DNA of 64,000 nt from NCBI RefSeq assembly GCF_021738965.1, contig NZ_JAKKOQ010000012.1, forward strand, positions 153,701 through 217,700, written 5' to 3'. Origin of the DNA: Gordonia zhenghanii (GTDB taxonomy: Bacteria; Actinomycetota; Actinomycetes; Mycobacteriales; Mycobacteriaceae). Each line of letters begins with the position of its first letter. Positions within the stretch are counted from its first letter, which is position 1. Shown here one piece after another: positions 8,752-15,982 of this stretch. The notes beneath the pieces were generated by a model that saw only the letters and a list, made by a program, of their open reading frames with translations, was not told where the DNA came from and ran no database searches. The translations under genes and the position numbers were made by a program.

Positions 8752-10230
8752 ATGACCACCACGGCCCAGCCCGCTGCACCCATCACCTTCGCCGACCGGC
8801 CACACGTCTTCATCGGCGGAAAATGGGTCGAGTCGACCGGTGACGATTGGTTCGACGTAGTCGATTCCTGGTCGGAGGGTGTGGTGGCGCGCGTTCGGGG
8901 TGCGACGGCAGACGACGTCGCAGCCGCGGTCGGCGCCGCACGGAAATCGTTCGACGAGGGAACCTGGGCGGCGACGCCGATCACCGAGCGCGCCGACGTC
9001 ATCGATGAGATGGCGAATCGGTTGGCGGCCCGTCTCGACGAATTGACGAAGGTCGGTGTCGCCGAGGTCGGCGTCACGGTTCCGGTCAGTGCAATGACTC
9101 AGGAGATGACGGCCGGACTGTTCCATGCCGTGGCGAAGGAGGCCCGGGACGTCACACTCGTCGACGAACGCACGCGGGCCGACGGCGGCGTCTCGCGCGT
9201 GTTGAAAGAGCCGAACGGAGTGGTGGCCGTCATCATTCCGTGGAACGGCCCGATCGGCACGATTGCGTTCAAGGTGGCTCCTGCGCTCGCCGCCGGGTGC
9301 TCGGTGGTTCTCAAGACGTCGCCCGAAGCTCCGCTGTCCCCGTCGATCTTCGCCGACGTCGTCGGCGAACTCGTCGACGAGGGGCGCATGCCGGAAGGGG
9401 TCGTGAGTGTGCTTGCCGCCGATCGAGAAGTGTCCGAAGCGCTGGTCGTCGACCCGCGAGTCGACCACGTCACGTTCACCGGGTCGACGGCCGTCGGTCG
9501 ACGGATCATGTCCCTCGTCGGTGAGCGAGTCGCCAAGGTGTCGCTGGAGTTGGGCGGCAAGTCCGCGGCCATCGTCCTCGACGACGCCGACCTGAACTCG
9601 GTGATGCAGTCGCTGCCGATGGGCGGATGCATGCAGTCCGGTCAGGCCTGCATCGCCCTGACTCGCGTCCTGGTGTCGGAGAAGCGACACGACGAGGTCG
9701 TCGCCGCGTATAAGGCCGCCCTGGAGATGCTGCCCTTCGGTGATCCATGGCAGGAGACGAACTTCCTCGGACCGTTGGTCTCGGCGCGGCAGCGTGACCG
9801 GGTGGAGAGCTACATCGAGATCGCGAAGTCCGAAGGCGCCACGATCGCGCACGGCGGCGGTCGGGGCGGATTCGAGCACGGCTACTTCGTCGAGCCGACC
9901 ATCGTCGACAACGTCACCAACGACATGCGTATCGCCCAGGAGGAGGTATTCGGTCCGGTGATCTCGGTCATCACGTACAAAGACGAGGACGACGCCGTCG
10001 CCATCGCGAACGACTCTCAGTACGGCCTAGCGGGCGCGGTGTACTCCGCCGATGCCGACCACGCGTACGAGATCGCCAAGCGCATCCGTACCGGAACCGT
10101 GAACGTCAACGGCGGGGTCGTCGACTTCACTGTCCCGTTCGGCGGCTACAAGCAGTCGGGCGTTGGACGGGAGGGCGGCCCCGAAGGTCTCGAGGAGTTC
10201 TTCGAGACCAAGACCGTGCATCTGTCCTGA
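8752..10230 (+). CDS. NAD(P)-dependent aldehyde dehydrogenase
   Basis: 492 residues from ATG 8752, preceded by a GAGGAGAT ribosome site. It is a full-length ALDH: the Rossmann Asn in IIPWNGP, the Lys of VVLKTSPEA, the NAD-binding loop FTGSTAVG, general base Glu in LELGGKS and the nucleophilic Cys in SGQACIALTR (about residue 300). The C-terminus ends in the usual PFGGYKQSG and oligomerisation segment. It should oxidise an aldehyde to the acid ahead of CoA activation; the chain specificity is not predictable. It is transcribed alone and ends in the terminator hairpin at 10255-10306. Confidence 0.9.
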   Translation: MTTTAQPAAPITFADRPHVFIGGKWVESTGDDWFDVVDSWSEGVVARVRGATADDVAAAVGAARKSFDEGTWAATPITERADVIDEMANRLAARLDELTKVGVAEVGVTVPVSAMTQEMTAGLFHAVAKEARDVTLVDERTRADGGVSRVLKEPNGVVAVIIPWNGPIGTIAFKVAPALAAGCSVVLKTSPEAPLSPSIFADVVGELVDEGRMPEGVVSVLAADREVSEALVVDPRVDHVTFTGSTAVGRRIMSLVGERVAKVSLELGGKSAAIVLDDADLNSVMQSLPMGGCMQSGQACIALTRVLVSEKRHDEVVAAYKAALEMLPFGDPWQETNFLGPLVSARQRDRVESYIEIAKSEGATIAHGGGRGGFEHGYFVEPTIVDNVTNDMRIAQEEVFGPVISVITYKDEDDAVAIANDSQYGLAGAVYSADADHAYEIAKRIRTGTVNVNGGVVDFTVPFGGYKQSGVGREGGPEGLEEFFETKTVHLS

Positions 10231-10254
10231 CACTCGGGACCCGCGGAAGCGATT

Positions 10255-10306
10255 CCTGCACGGCGTGATCCACGGTCACATGTGGTCGCGGATCACGCCG
10301 TGCAGG
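10255..10306. terminator. Bidirectional terminator hairpin between ALDH and TetR
   Basis: A perfect 17-bp inverted repeat (10255-10271 with 10290-10306), 18-base loop, between the convergent ALDH and TetR genes. The right part includes the last codons of the TetR gene, so the stem serves both strands. Confidence 0.7.
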
Positions 10307-10899
10307 TAGCTGCGCACGGTGTCCTCGAACAGCTTCCGCTGCGTCAGTTCGTTGTTCGCGAGCGCTTCGGTGAGGAGGGGCTGTGACTGCGGATCGACGT
10401 TCGGGAAGATGGTCGTCTTGGTGCTTGGCGTGCGCATCGCTTCCATCAGCACCGCCCCGATCGCGAGCGTCTCCATCCCGTTGAGGATCCGCACGTGAAG
10501 CTCGACCGGTACGCCCGAATCGAGCATGAACCGCGCGGTGTCCTCGTAGGTCGACACGAAGAGGTCGCGTGGCAGGTGCTTCAGCAGGACGGGAGCGGCG
10601 TTGCGGTGTCGCAGGATCGACTGCCGGAAGTTCAATGCGAGCGAGATGAAGAACTCGGGCCAGTCGGGGCCTGGTCTGCGCCGCGGTGTGACGACTGTCT
10701 TGCCTGCTATGTACCGGGCCACCTCGGTGAAGATCTCGTTCTTGTCGGCGAAGTGATGGTAGAGGGACGGGGCCCGTACTCCGAGGTGTTCGGCCAGCTT
10801 GGGGAGGCTGAACGCGTCCAACCCCTCGGCGTCGATGATCTCGATCGCCGCCTGCACTGCGGCGTCGCGGCTGATCAACGGTTTGGACGGGCGTGCCAT
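10276..10899 (-). CDS. TetR-family transcriptional regulator
   Basis: 207 residues from ATG 10899 (MARPSKPLISRD), chosen for its AAAGG ribosome site; an upstream in-frame ATG at 11034 gives a poor N-terminus. The helix-turn-helix (FSLPKLAEHLGVRAPSLYHHFADKNEI) is typical of TetR, and the rest is an all-helical ligand domain. It is closely similar in its N-terminal half to the TetR at 29352-29960, so the two are paralogues. It diverges from the SDR-ferredoxin-P450 operon and converges with an ALDH, and a 14-bp motif occurs upstream of both, so it probably represses both and releases DNA on binding a CoA ester or hydrophobic effector. Confidence 0.88.
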   Translation of the reverse strand: MARPSKPLISRDAAVQAAIEIIDAEGLDAFSLPKLAEHLGVRAPSLYHHFADKNEIFTEVARYIAGKTVVTPRRRPGPDWPEFFISLALNFRQSILRHRNAAPVLLKHLPRDLFVSTYEDTARFMLDSGVPVELHVRILNGMETLAIGAVLMEAMRTPSTKTTIFPNVDPQSQPLLTEALANNELTQRKLFEDTVRSYLHGVIRDHM

Positions 10900-11023
10900 G
10901 CCGCACCTTTCGTTCGGTCGTCCGAAAGCAGGAGCCGTCGCGACGGACCCACACGATTTACCTGTCAAGCATAGATTCGGCCCCGCTTGAACCCGAGGAG
11001 CAGGGGCCGTAGAGCGACGTCGA

Positions 11024-11070
11024 GCTGCTGACAAATATCAGTTGACGTCTCATGTCATATGTATTACGGT
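11024..11070 (+). promoter_or_regulatory. Promoter of SDR-ferredoxin-P450 operon, shared 32-bp module
   Basis: TTGACG (11042-11047), a 17-base spacer and TACGGT (11065-11070). The 32 bases at 11024-11055 match 52206-52237 in 28 positions, including GCTGCTGACAAA and TTGACGTCTCATGT. The putative TetR operator (11054-11067) overlaps the spacer and -10 box, a repression geometry. A start near 11077 would leave a leader of about 160 bases. Confidence 0.55.
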
Positions 11071-11137
11071 CGAGGTTGAGAGTGGTACTCATCACAGCTC
11101 GATGTTTCGAACGTCCACCTCGATCCGCAGTCCATGG

Positions 11138-11225
11138 CCCGCTGATCCTGGCCCCGCTGATCCTGATGGGGCATCGATCTGACGCGAGCCAACAGAAGAT
11201 CCTCAGAGTCAACAGAAAATCCTCA
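11138..11225 (+). repeat. Two short tandem repeats in the operon leader
   Basis: CCCGCTGATCCTG occurs at 11138-11150 and 11153-11165 (15-base period). A 16-base unit, CAACAGAAGATCCTCA, occurs at 11190-11205 and with one change at 11210-11225 (20-base period). Both lie in the 340-base gap between the divergent TetR and SDR genes. Apart from the promoter and operator I see nothing else in the gap, except a short open frame noted under findings. Confidence 0.7.
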
Positions 11226-11239
11226 AGGGAGAAGAACGA

Positions 11240-12112
11240 ATGAAACTCGTAGGCAAAGTCGCGCTCATCACCGGTGCGGGTTCCGGATTGGGACGGCAGT
11301 CCTCACAGTTGTTCTCGTCCGAAGGCGCCAAGATCGCCGTGGTCGACATCGATCCCGAACGTGCGGCGGGAACTGTGGAGCTGGTCAAGGAGCAGGGTGG
11401 CGAAGCGATTGCGATCACTGCCGACGTCTCCCAGCGTGATCAGATCGGTGCGGCTGTCGACGAGACCGTCAAGACGTTCGGCAAGCTCGACATCGCGTGG
11501 GCGAACGCCGGAGTCGTCTCGCGCGGCGGCGTTCCGACTGTTGCGGGCGGCGAGCAGGTGAACTTCGAGGATCTGACGGTCGAGGACTGGAACAACGTGC
11601 TCGGCGTGAACCTGACGGGTGTCATCTACACGGCGCAGGCTGCGGTCCCCGCGCTCAAGGCGAACGGCGGCGGCGTCATTCTCGCGACCTCGTCGGCAGC
11701 ATCGCTGACGGCGTATCACGACATCGCGTTCTACAGCGCGACGAAGGCTGGTGTGAACGGCATGGTCCGCGGTCTCAGCCTGGATCTGGGGCCGTACGGA
11801 ATCCGCGTCAACGCCCTCGCTCCGACGCACGGCATGTCGCCGAACTTCCTGATGCCTGCCGGTTCGCCGGTCGTCGGGCAGTCGTACGAAGAAGTCTCCG
11901 GGCCGTGGGATCCGTTCGTCTCGCCGATCCCGCTCAAGCTGAACCGCCCGCCGTCGCTGGTCGACAACGCCAAGGTCGCGCTGTTCCTCGCGTCGGACGA
12001 CTCGGCGTACATCTCCGGGGCCGTCCTCGGCTCTACCGACGGCGGCACCCTGTCTCGCGTCGGCATGTGGTTCGAGGAGGACCTGAACCAGACGAACCCG
12101 AACGAGCAGTGA
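11240..12112 (+). CDS. Short-chain dehydrogenase/reductase, operon partner of P450
   Basis: 290 residues from ATG 11240 with a GGGAG ribosome site. The cofactor motif is TGAGSGLG, Asp in AVVDIDPERA indicates NAD preference, the catalytic Ser is in TSSAAS and the Tyr/Lys in YSATKAG. After the active site there is a longer than usual substrate loop (residues about 195-235, PTHGMSPNFLMPAG onward), as in terpene-alcohol and mycofactocin-linked SDRs, but the diagnostic mycofactocin insertion after the second strand is not evident. It probably oxidises the alcohol formed by the P450 encoded two genes downstream. Its stop overlaps the next start (ATGA), so translation is coupled. Confidence 0.87.
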   Translation: MKLVGKVALITGAGSGLGRQSSQLFSSEGAKIAVVDIDPERAAGTVELVKEQGGEAIAITADVSQRDQIGAAVDETVKTFGKLDIAWANAGVVSRGGVPTVAGGEQVNFEDLTVEDWNNVLGVNLTGVIYTAQAAVPALKANGGGVILATSSAASLTAYHDIAFYSATKAGVNGMVRGLSLDLGPYGIRVNALAPTHGMSPNFLMPAGSPVVGQSYEEVSGPWDPFVSPIPLKLNRPPSLVDNAKVALFLASDDSAYISGAVLGSTDGGTLSRVGMWFEEDLNQTNPNEQ

Positions 12113-12339
12113 TGGCCCAAGTGCAGATTCTCGTCGATCGGACCGCGTGCGCCGGACACGGCATGTGTTACGGCACCTCGCCCGATCTGATCGACTGCGA
12201 CGACGAAGGCTATCCGATCCTGCCCGAGCGTCCGTTGTCCGACACTGAGACCTCGGCCGCACAAGCCGCGGCGGCGGCGTGTCCCGAACGTGCACTGTCG
12301 CTCGTCGATGCTTCGACGGCGAGCGGGTCCCGAAAGTGA
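12112..12339 (+). CDS. [3Fe-4S]-type ferredoxin for the adjacent P450
   Basis: 75 residues, ATG overlapping the SDR stop codon. The cluster ligands are visible as CAGHGMC (Cys 13 and 19, with His in place of the second Cys of an 8Fe-type motif) and the later CPERA (Cys about 57). This C-x-x-(H/G)-x-x-C...CP pattern is that of single-cluster 3Fe-4S ferredoxins that pass electrons to actinobacterial cytochromes P450. The position between the SDR and P450 genes supports that partnership. Confidence 0.88.
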   Translation: MAQVQILVDRTACAGHGMCYGTSPDLIDCDDEGYPILPERPLSDTETSAAQAAAAACPERALSLVDASTASGSRK

Positions 12340-12403
12340 CTGACCCGGTAATGAACCGCCGCGATAAGACGGCCCCGATTCCACTCATCCGCAAGGAGAT
12401 GTC

Positions 12404-13633
12404 ATGACTACTGCTCACAAGGCACGAGAAGAAGTAACTGTCGACTTCGACGTATACGACCCCGCACTCGCGGCTCCCGTCGATCTGTTCCAGGATCGTG
12501 CCAAGGAACTCGCCGACAAGGGGCCGGTCGTCTGGTCGCCGAAGTACGACGGACATTGGATCGTCACTGCGTACGACGAGATTCACGAGGTCCTCCGCGA
12601 TGCGGAAACCTTCTCCAGCTACCCGAACAACCTCGTGACGAGCGAGGCGTTCGGCAAGTTTCTGCCGATCGAACTCGACCCGCCGGAGCACGCCGGGTAT
12701 CGCAAGGCTCTCCAGCCGTTGTTCGGCCCCGCGCGGATGAAGAAGCTCACCGACGAGATCCGCGGAGTGGTCAACGATCTGGTCGACGGCTTCGCGAAGA
12801 AGGGGAGTGCCGAGTACGTGTCCGAGTTCGCTCACGAACTCCCCGCTCGCGTCTTCCTTGCGCTGATGGACTGGCCGTTGTCCGATGCTCCACTGTTCAC
12901 GGAGGCGAGCGATATCGCCTTGCTCGGCAAGCCGGGCGCGAGCGAGCAGGAGTCTCTCGAGGCTCGGGCGGGCGCTGCGATGCAGATGTTCGGGTACTTC
13001 CAGAAGATGGTGGAGGATCGTCGTGCGAACCCGGGTGACGACATCACGTCGACGTTGATCCACACCGAAGTGGAGCTCGAGGACGGCGTGCGCCTGCTCA
13101 CCGACGAAGAGCTCAACCGCCTGTTCTTCTTGCTCCTCATCGCGGGCCTGCACACCGTTCAGGGGTCGATGGCATGGATGCTCAAGCACTTCATCGCCAA
13201 CCCTGATCAGCGGCAGGAGATCATCGACGACCCGGAGATGATTCCGAACGCGGTCGAGGAGATCCTGCGGATCGACGCCCAGGTGATTCCGGGGCGGCGC
13301 GCGACGCGCGACACGGTGTTGGGCGGTCAGGAGATCTCCGCCGGTGATCAGTTGATCCTGTTGTTGTGCTCGGCGAACCGCGATTCGTCAGAGTTCGACG
13401 ACCCGGCGAACCTTGACGTGACGCGCAGCCCGAACCGTCACCTGTCGTTCGGCGGCGGGCCGCATCGCTGCATCGGATCGCACCTGGCCCGCATCGAGCT
13501 GAAGGTCGCGATGGAGGTGATTCACGAGCGGATTCCGGACTATCGCTTCGTGGAGTCCGATCCGCCGGTCTTTCAGGCGTCGCAGGTGCGCGGCTGTTTG
13601 CGGATGCCCATCGAGTTCACGCCGGAGAGCTAG
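12404..13633 (+). CDS. Cytochrome P450 monooxygenase
   Basis: 409 residues from ATG 12404 with an AAGGAGATG ribosome site. It has the ExxR motif (VEEILR), the meander region, and the haem loop FGGGPHRCIG with the axial Cys at about residue 356. The overall pattern resembles the P450cam/terpene-hydroxylating bacterial class. In the I helix the normal acid-alcohol pair (for example GGLDT in P450cam) reads AGLHT, so the Asp/Glu that helps proton delivery is replaced by His (codon CAC). Electron supply is probably the ferredoxin just upstream. A strong hairpin at 13660-13689 ends the operon. The substrate is unknown, but the neighbours suggest a hydrophobic alicyclic or branched compound. Confidence 0.92.
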   Translation: MTTAHKAREEVTVDFDVYDPALAAPVDLFQDRAKELADKGPVVWSPKYDGHWIVTAYDEIHEVLRDAETFSSYPNNLVTSEAFGKFLPIELDPPEHAGYRKALQPLFGPARMKKLTDEIRGVVNDLVDGFAKKGSAEYVSEFAHELPARVFLALMDWPLSDAPLFTEASDIALLGKPGASEQESLEARAGAAMQMFGYFQKMVEDRRANPGDDITSTLIHTEVELEDGVRLLTDEELNRLFFLLLIAGLHTVQGSMAWMLKHFIANPDQRQEIIDDPEMIPNAVEEILRIDAQVIPGRRATRDTVLGGQEISAGDQLILLLCSANRDSSEFDDPANLDVTRSPNRHLSFGGGPHRCIGSHLARIELKVAMEVIHERIPDYRFVESDPPVFQASQVRGCLRMPIEFTPES

Positions 13634-13659
13634 GACTCGGGAGTCACCGGTCGCGTGAC

Positions 13660-13689
13660 GGGGTCGGGTGTCGTCTGGCGCCCGACCCC
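13660..13689 (+). terminator. Terminator hairpin after P450
   Basis: GGGGTCGGG (13660-13668) pairs with CCCGACCCC (13681-13689) around a 12-base loop, 26 bases after the P450 stop. Confidence 0.6.
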
Positions 13690-13732
13690 ATTCGTGTCGG
13701 AGCTATCCGTTCTGCTCGATTCGTTGTTTCTT

Positions 13733-13759
13733 AAACCTACATACGATAGGTTTATCGTA
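13733..13759. promoter_or_regulatory. Overlapping palindromes before Rieske operon A
   Basis: Two perfect inverted repeats overlap: AAACCTA-N7-TAGGTTT (13733-13753) and TACGATA-GGTT-TATCGTA (13742-13759). They lie 64-90 bases before the Rieske start, where a repressor would act. The first contains the CTA-N7-TAG core shared with other promoters in the window and matches AAACCTA-N7-TAGG at 52238. The TetR gene ending this operon (19665-20300) is a natural candidate binder. Confidence 0.6.
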
Positions 13760-13822
13760 CTGATACGACAGGGGTGCGGAACAGCCTCGCACTGCTCGAC
13801 ATCTGATGACGGGAAGAAAATC

Positions 13823-15010
13823 ATGACGACATCACTGCCTCGCCAGGATCGGATCCGGCGCGCGCTGGAACTCCTACGGAACGAGACCACAGACAAGTTC
13901 GAGGAAGTCATCGACTTCGCGCCTGAGGAGTTCACCGACCCGGTGCTCGCTCAGGACGAGCGCGACCACATCTTCGGCACAGTGCCGTCGATCATCGCGC
14001 ACAGTTCGGAGCTGGCCAAGCCGAACGATTTCATGACGGTGCAGATGCCCCGCAACAACATCATCGTGGTGCGGCAGAAGGACGGCAGCCTCAAAGCCTT
14101 CGTCAACCTGTGCAGGCACCGCGGTGCCCTGCTCGAGGACCGCGAGAAGGGGCGCTGCCGAATCTTCTCGTGCCCGTACCACCGGTGGTCGTACGACCCG
14201 GACGGCTCGCTGCGAACCATCACGCGCGACACGACCTTCGGCGACGTCGACCGCTCCGAGCACGGATTGATCGAGATCCCGATCGAGGAACGCCACGGGT
14301 TCGTCTGGGTCGTAGACAACGCGAAGGCCACGATCGACGTCGCGGACTGGCTCGGCCCCGAGATGGACGGCATCCTCTCTGAGTACGACCTCGAGGACTC
14401 CGTGTGCTTCAAAGCGGCGGGCTTCGACGAGCCGACCAACTGGAAGATCATGCAGGACGCGTTCCTCGACGGATACCACATCCAGTACGCCCATCCGAAC
14501 ACCGCCGGAAAGATCATCCACACCAATGTCATGGCGTTCGAGGACTTCGGGCGGCACTGCCGATTCATCGCACCGCGCAAGTCGATCGACCGCTTTCTCG
14601 AAGAGGACCCCGGCGACACCGAACTCGACAAGTACGTCACCGAAACCCACTTCCTGCTGCCGAACTCCACTCTTCTTCGTCAGCCGGACCACTTCCAACT
14701 ACTGACGTTCCGTCCGCATCCGACCGACCCGACCAAGTCGCGCATGGAGCAGCGGCTGATCGTGCCGAAGGTCGAGGACAGCGGAATGGAGCCCGAACGG
14801 TGGGAACGCTTGTGGACCAAGAACTGGGACATTCTCCTCGCGGTGCTGCATAACGAGGACTTTCCGCTGCTGAGGGGCTCACAGCAGGGTATGGCCAGCG
14901 CGGATGCGGGCGACATGATGCTGGGACGCAACGAGGTCGCCAATCAGGTATTCCGCCGCGAGAGTCGGAAGCTGGTCGACGCCGGTCGCGCCGCCGCGGC
15001 GGCACGCTAG
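13823..15010 (+). CDS. Rieske non-haem iron oxygenase, large subunit (operon A)
   Basis: 395 residues from ATG 13823 with a GGGAAG ribosome site. The Rieske [2Fe-2S] ligands are in LCRHRGAL (Cys97, His99) and SCPYHRWSYD (Cys117, His120). The catalytic domain has the mononuclear iron motif in MQDAFLDGYHIQYAHPN (two His about residues 216-221). It is a ring-hydroxylating or steroid-hydroxylating type alpha subunit with no small subunit nearby. Electrons probably come from the reductase at 20336-21277. It is strongly similar along its length to the Rieske protein at 32295-33479, and both are followed directly by a GNAT-like gene. The hydroxylated substrate is unknown. Confidence 0.9.
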   Translation: MTTSLPRQDRIRRALELLRNETTDKFEEVIDFAPEEFTDPVLAQDERDHIFGTVPSIIAHSSELAKPNDFMTVQMPRNNIIVVRQKDGSLKAFVNLCRHRGALLEDREKGRCRIFSCPYHRWSYDPDGSLRTITRDTTFGDVDRSEHGLIEIPIEERHGFVWVVDNAKATIDVADWLGPEMDGILSEYDLEDSVCFKAAGFDEPTNWKIMQDAFLDGYHIQYAHPNTAGKIIHTNVMAFEDFGRHCRFIAPRKSIDRFLEEDPGDTELDKYVTETHFLLPNSTLLRQPDHFQLLTFRPHPTDPTKSRMEQRLIVPKVEDSGMEPERWERLWTKNWDILLAVLHNEDFPLLRGSQQGMASADAGDMMLGRNEVANQVFRRESRKLVDAGRAAAAAR

Positions 15011-15025
15011 TTCAGAGGACACGCC

Positions 15026-15967
15026 ATGATTCGTTACGAGTGGTGCTCCGAACTCGCGGGGCAGGATGCGCAACAGCTGCGGGACCTCTTGGTGCGCGCG
15101 GCAGCGTACGACGCGGAGCCCGAGTACAACGTGATCGATCCCGACGAGGTCGCGCACGACATGGCCGCGGACAACGGCGTGCGACACCTGGTGGTGTGGC
15201 TCGCCGCTCGCCCGGTGTCCCTGGACGGACCGGATGAGCCGGAGCGTGTCGCCGGGGTCATCCGGCTCGTGCCTTCCGGCGACGGGTGGGCGGACGGAAC
15301 GATCGTCATCGACCCCGACCTCCGTTCGATCGGGATCGTCACCCTTCTGCTCGAGCGCGAGGGCGTCGAGGGGTCGGCTCCGGGCGGATGGCTGGGCAGC
15401 GGATTCGCCGGAGTCCGATCGTGGGCCCGCGGTAACCACCCGGCGTCGGGTCGGATCAGCGATCGCAACCTACTGCCGCGCACACGCCTCGTGTGGAAGC
15501 TGGTCCGTCCGAGTATCGAGTCCTCCGACGGCGACTCCCAGCGAGCCGAGGAACTGACCTCCGCGGACACGTCCGCGATCGAGGGTCTGTTCGCCGACCT
15601 CGACGTCTCGGCGGGCGAGCGCGACCGGCTCCTGGCGGCGGTCGGTTCCGCCGGTCACCACGTGCTCGGCGTCGGGGACGATTCGGGGCTGGTCGGGGCG
15701 GCCCGCCTGGACCTCGCGCCGGTGTTCGTCGATGAGATCGGCAGGTGCGGGAACATCGACTGCCTGGCTACCGCGTCGAGCCTGGACGAAGCCCGGCGCA
15801 GGAATGTGCTCACCGCGCTCCTACCGGCGGCCGGAGCGCGAGCCGCGGCAGTGGGTCTCGACGGAGTCATCTGTTACGCGCCGTCGAGTGACGACGTCCT
15901 CGTATCGGTGAGTCGACGTACCGGATTCCAGCATGACCGCACAGACGTTCAGTACGAGATTCATTGA
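15026..15967 (+). CDS. GNAT-fold acetyltransferase-like protein paired with Rieske A
   Basis: 313 residues from ATG 15026, 15 bases after the Rieske stop. It looks like two GNAT-like halves, in the style of mycothiol synthase: a first half with VAGVIRLVPSGDGWADGTI and a second with VGAARLDLAPVF. It ends in GFQHDRTDVQYEIH, very like the ending of the smaller protein at 31483-32298 (AFGHDRTDVLIQFD). The acetyl-CoA loop (R/Q-x-x-G-x-G/A) is degenerate in both halves, so catalysis is doubtful. Its fixed position next to a Rieske oxygenase in two operons suggests a role tied to that step, for instance acyl transfer to the product or a structural partner. No function can be assigned. Confidence 0.6.
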   Translation: MIRYEWCSELAGQDAQQLRDLLVRAAAYDAEPEYNVIDPDEVAHDMAADNGVRHLVVWLAARPVSLDGPDEPERVAGVIRLVPSGDGWADGTIVIDPDLRSIGIVTLLLEREGVEGSAPGGWLGSGFAGVRSWARGNHPASGRISDRNLLPRTRLVWKLVRPSIESSDGDSQRAEELTSADTSAIEGLFADLDVSAGERDRLLAAVGSAGHHVLGVGDDSGLVGAARLDLAPVFVDEIGRCGNIDCLATASSLDEARRRNVLTALLPAAGARAAAVGLDGVICYAPSSDDVLVSVSRRTGFQHDRTDVQYEIH

Positions 15968-15982
15968 AGGAGAACAGCGTTC

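Noticed and set aside
11303..13189. Minus-strand open frame (628 codons) opposite the SDR, ferredoxin and P450 genes
   Set aside because: Crosses three real genes and has no domain.
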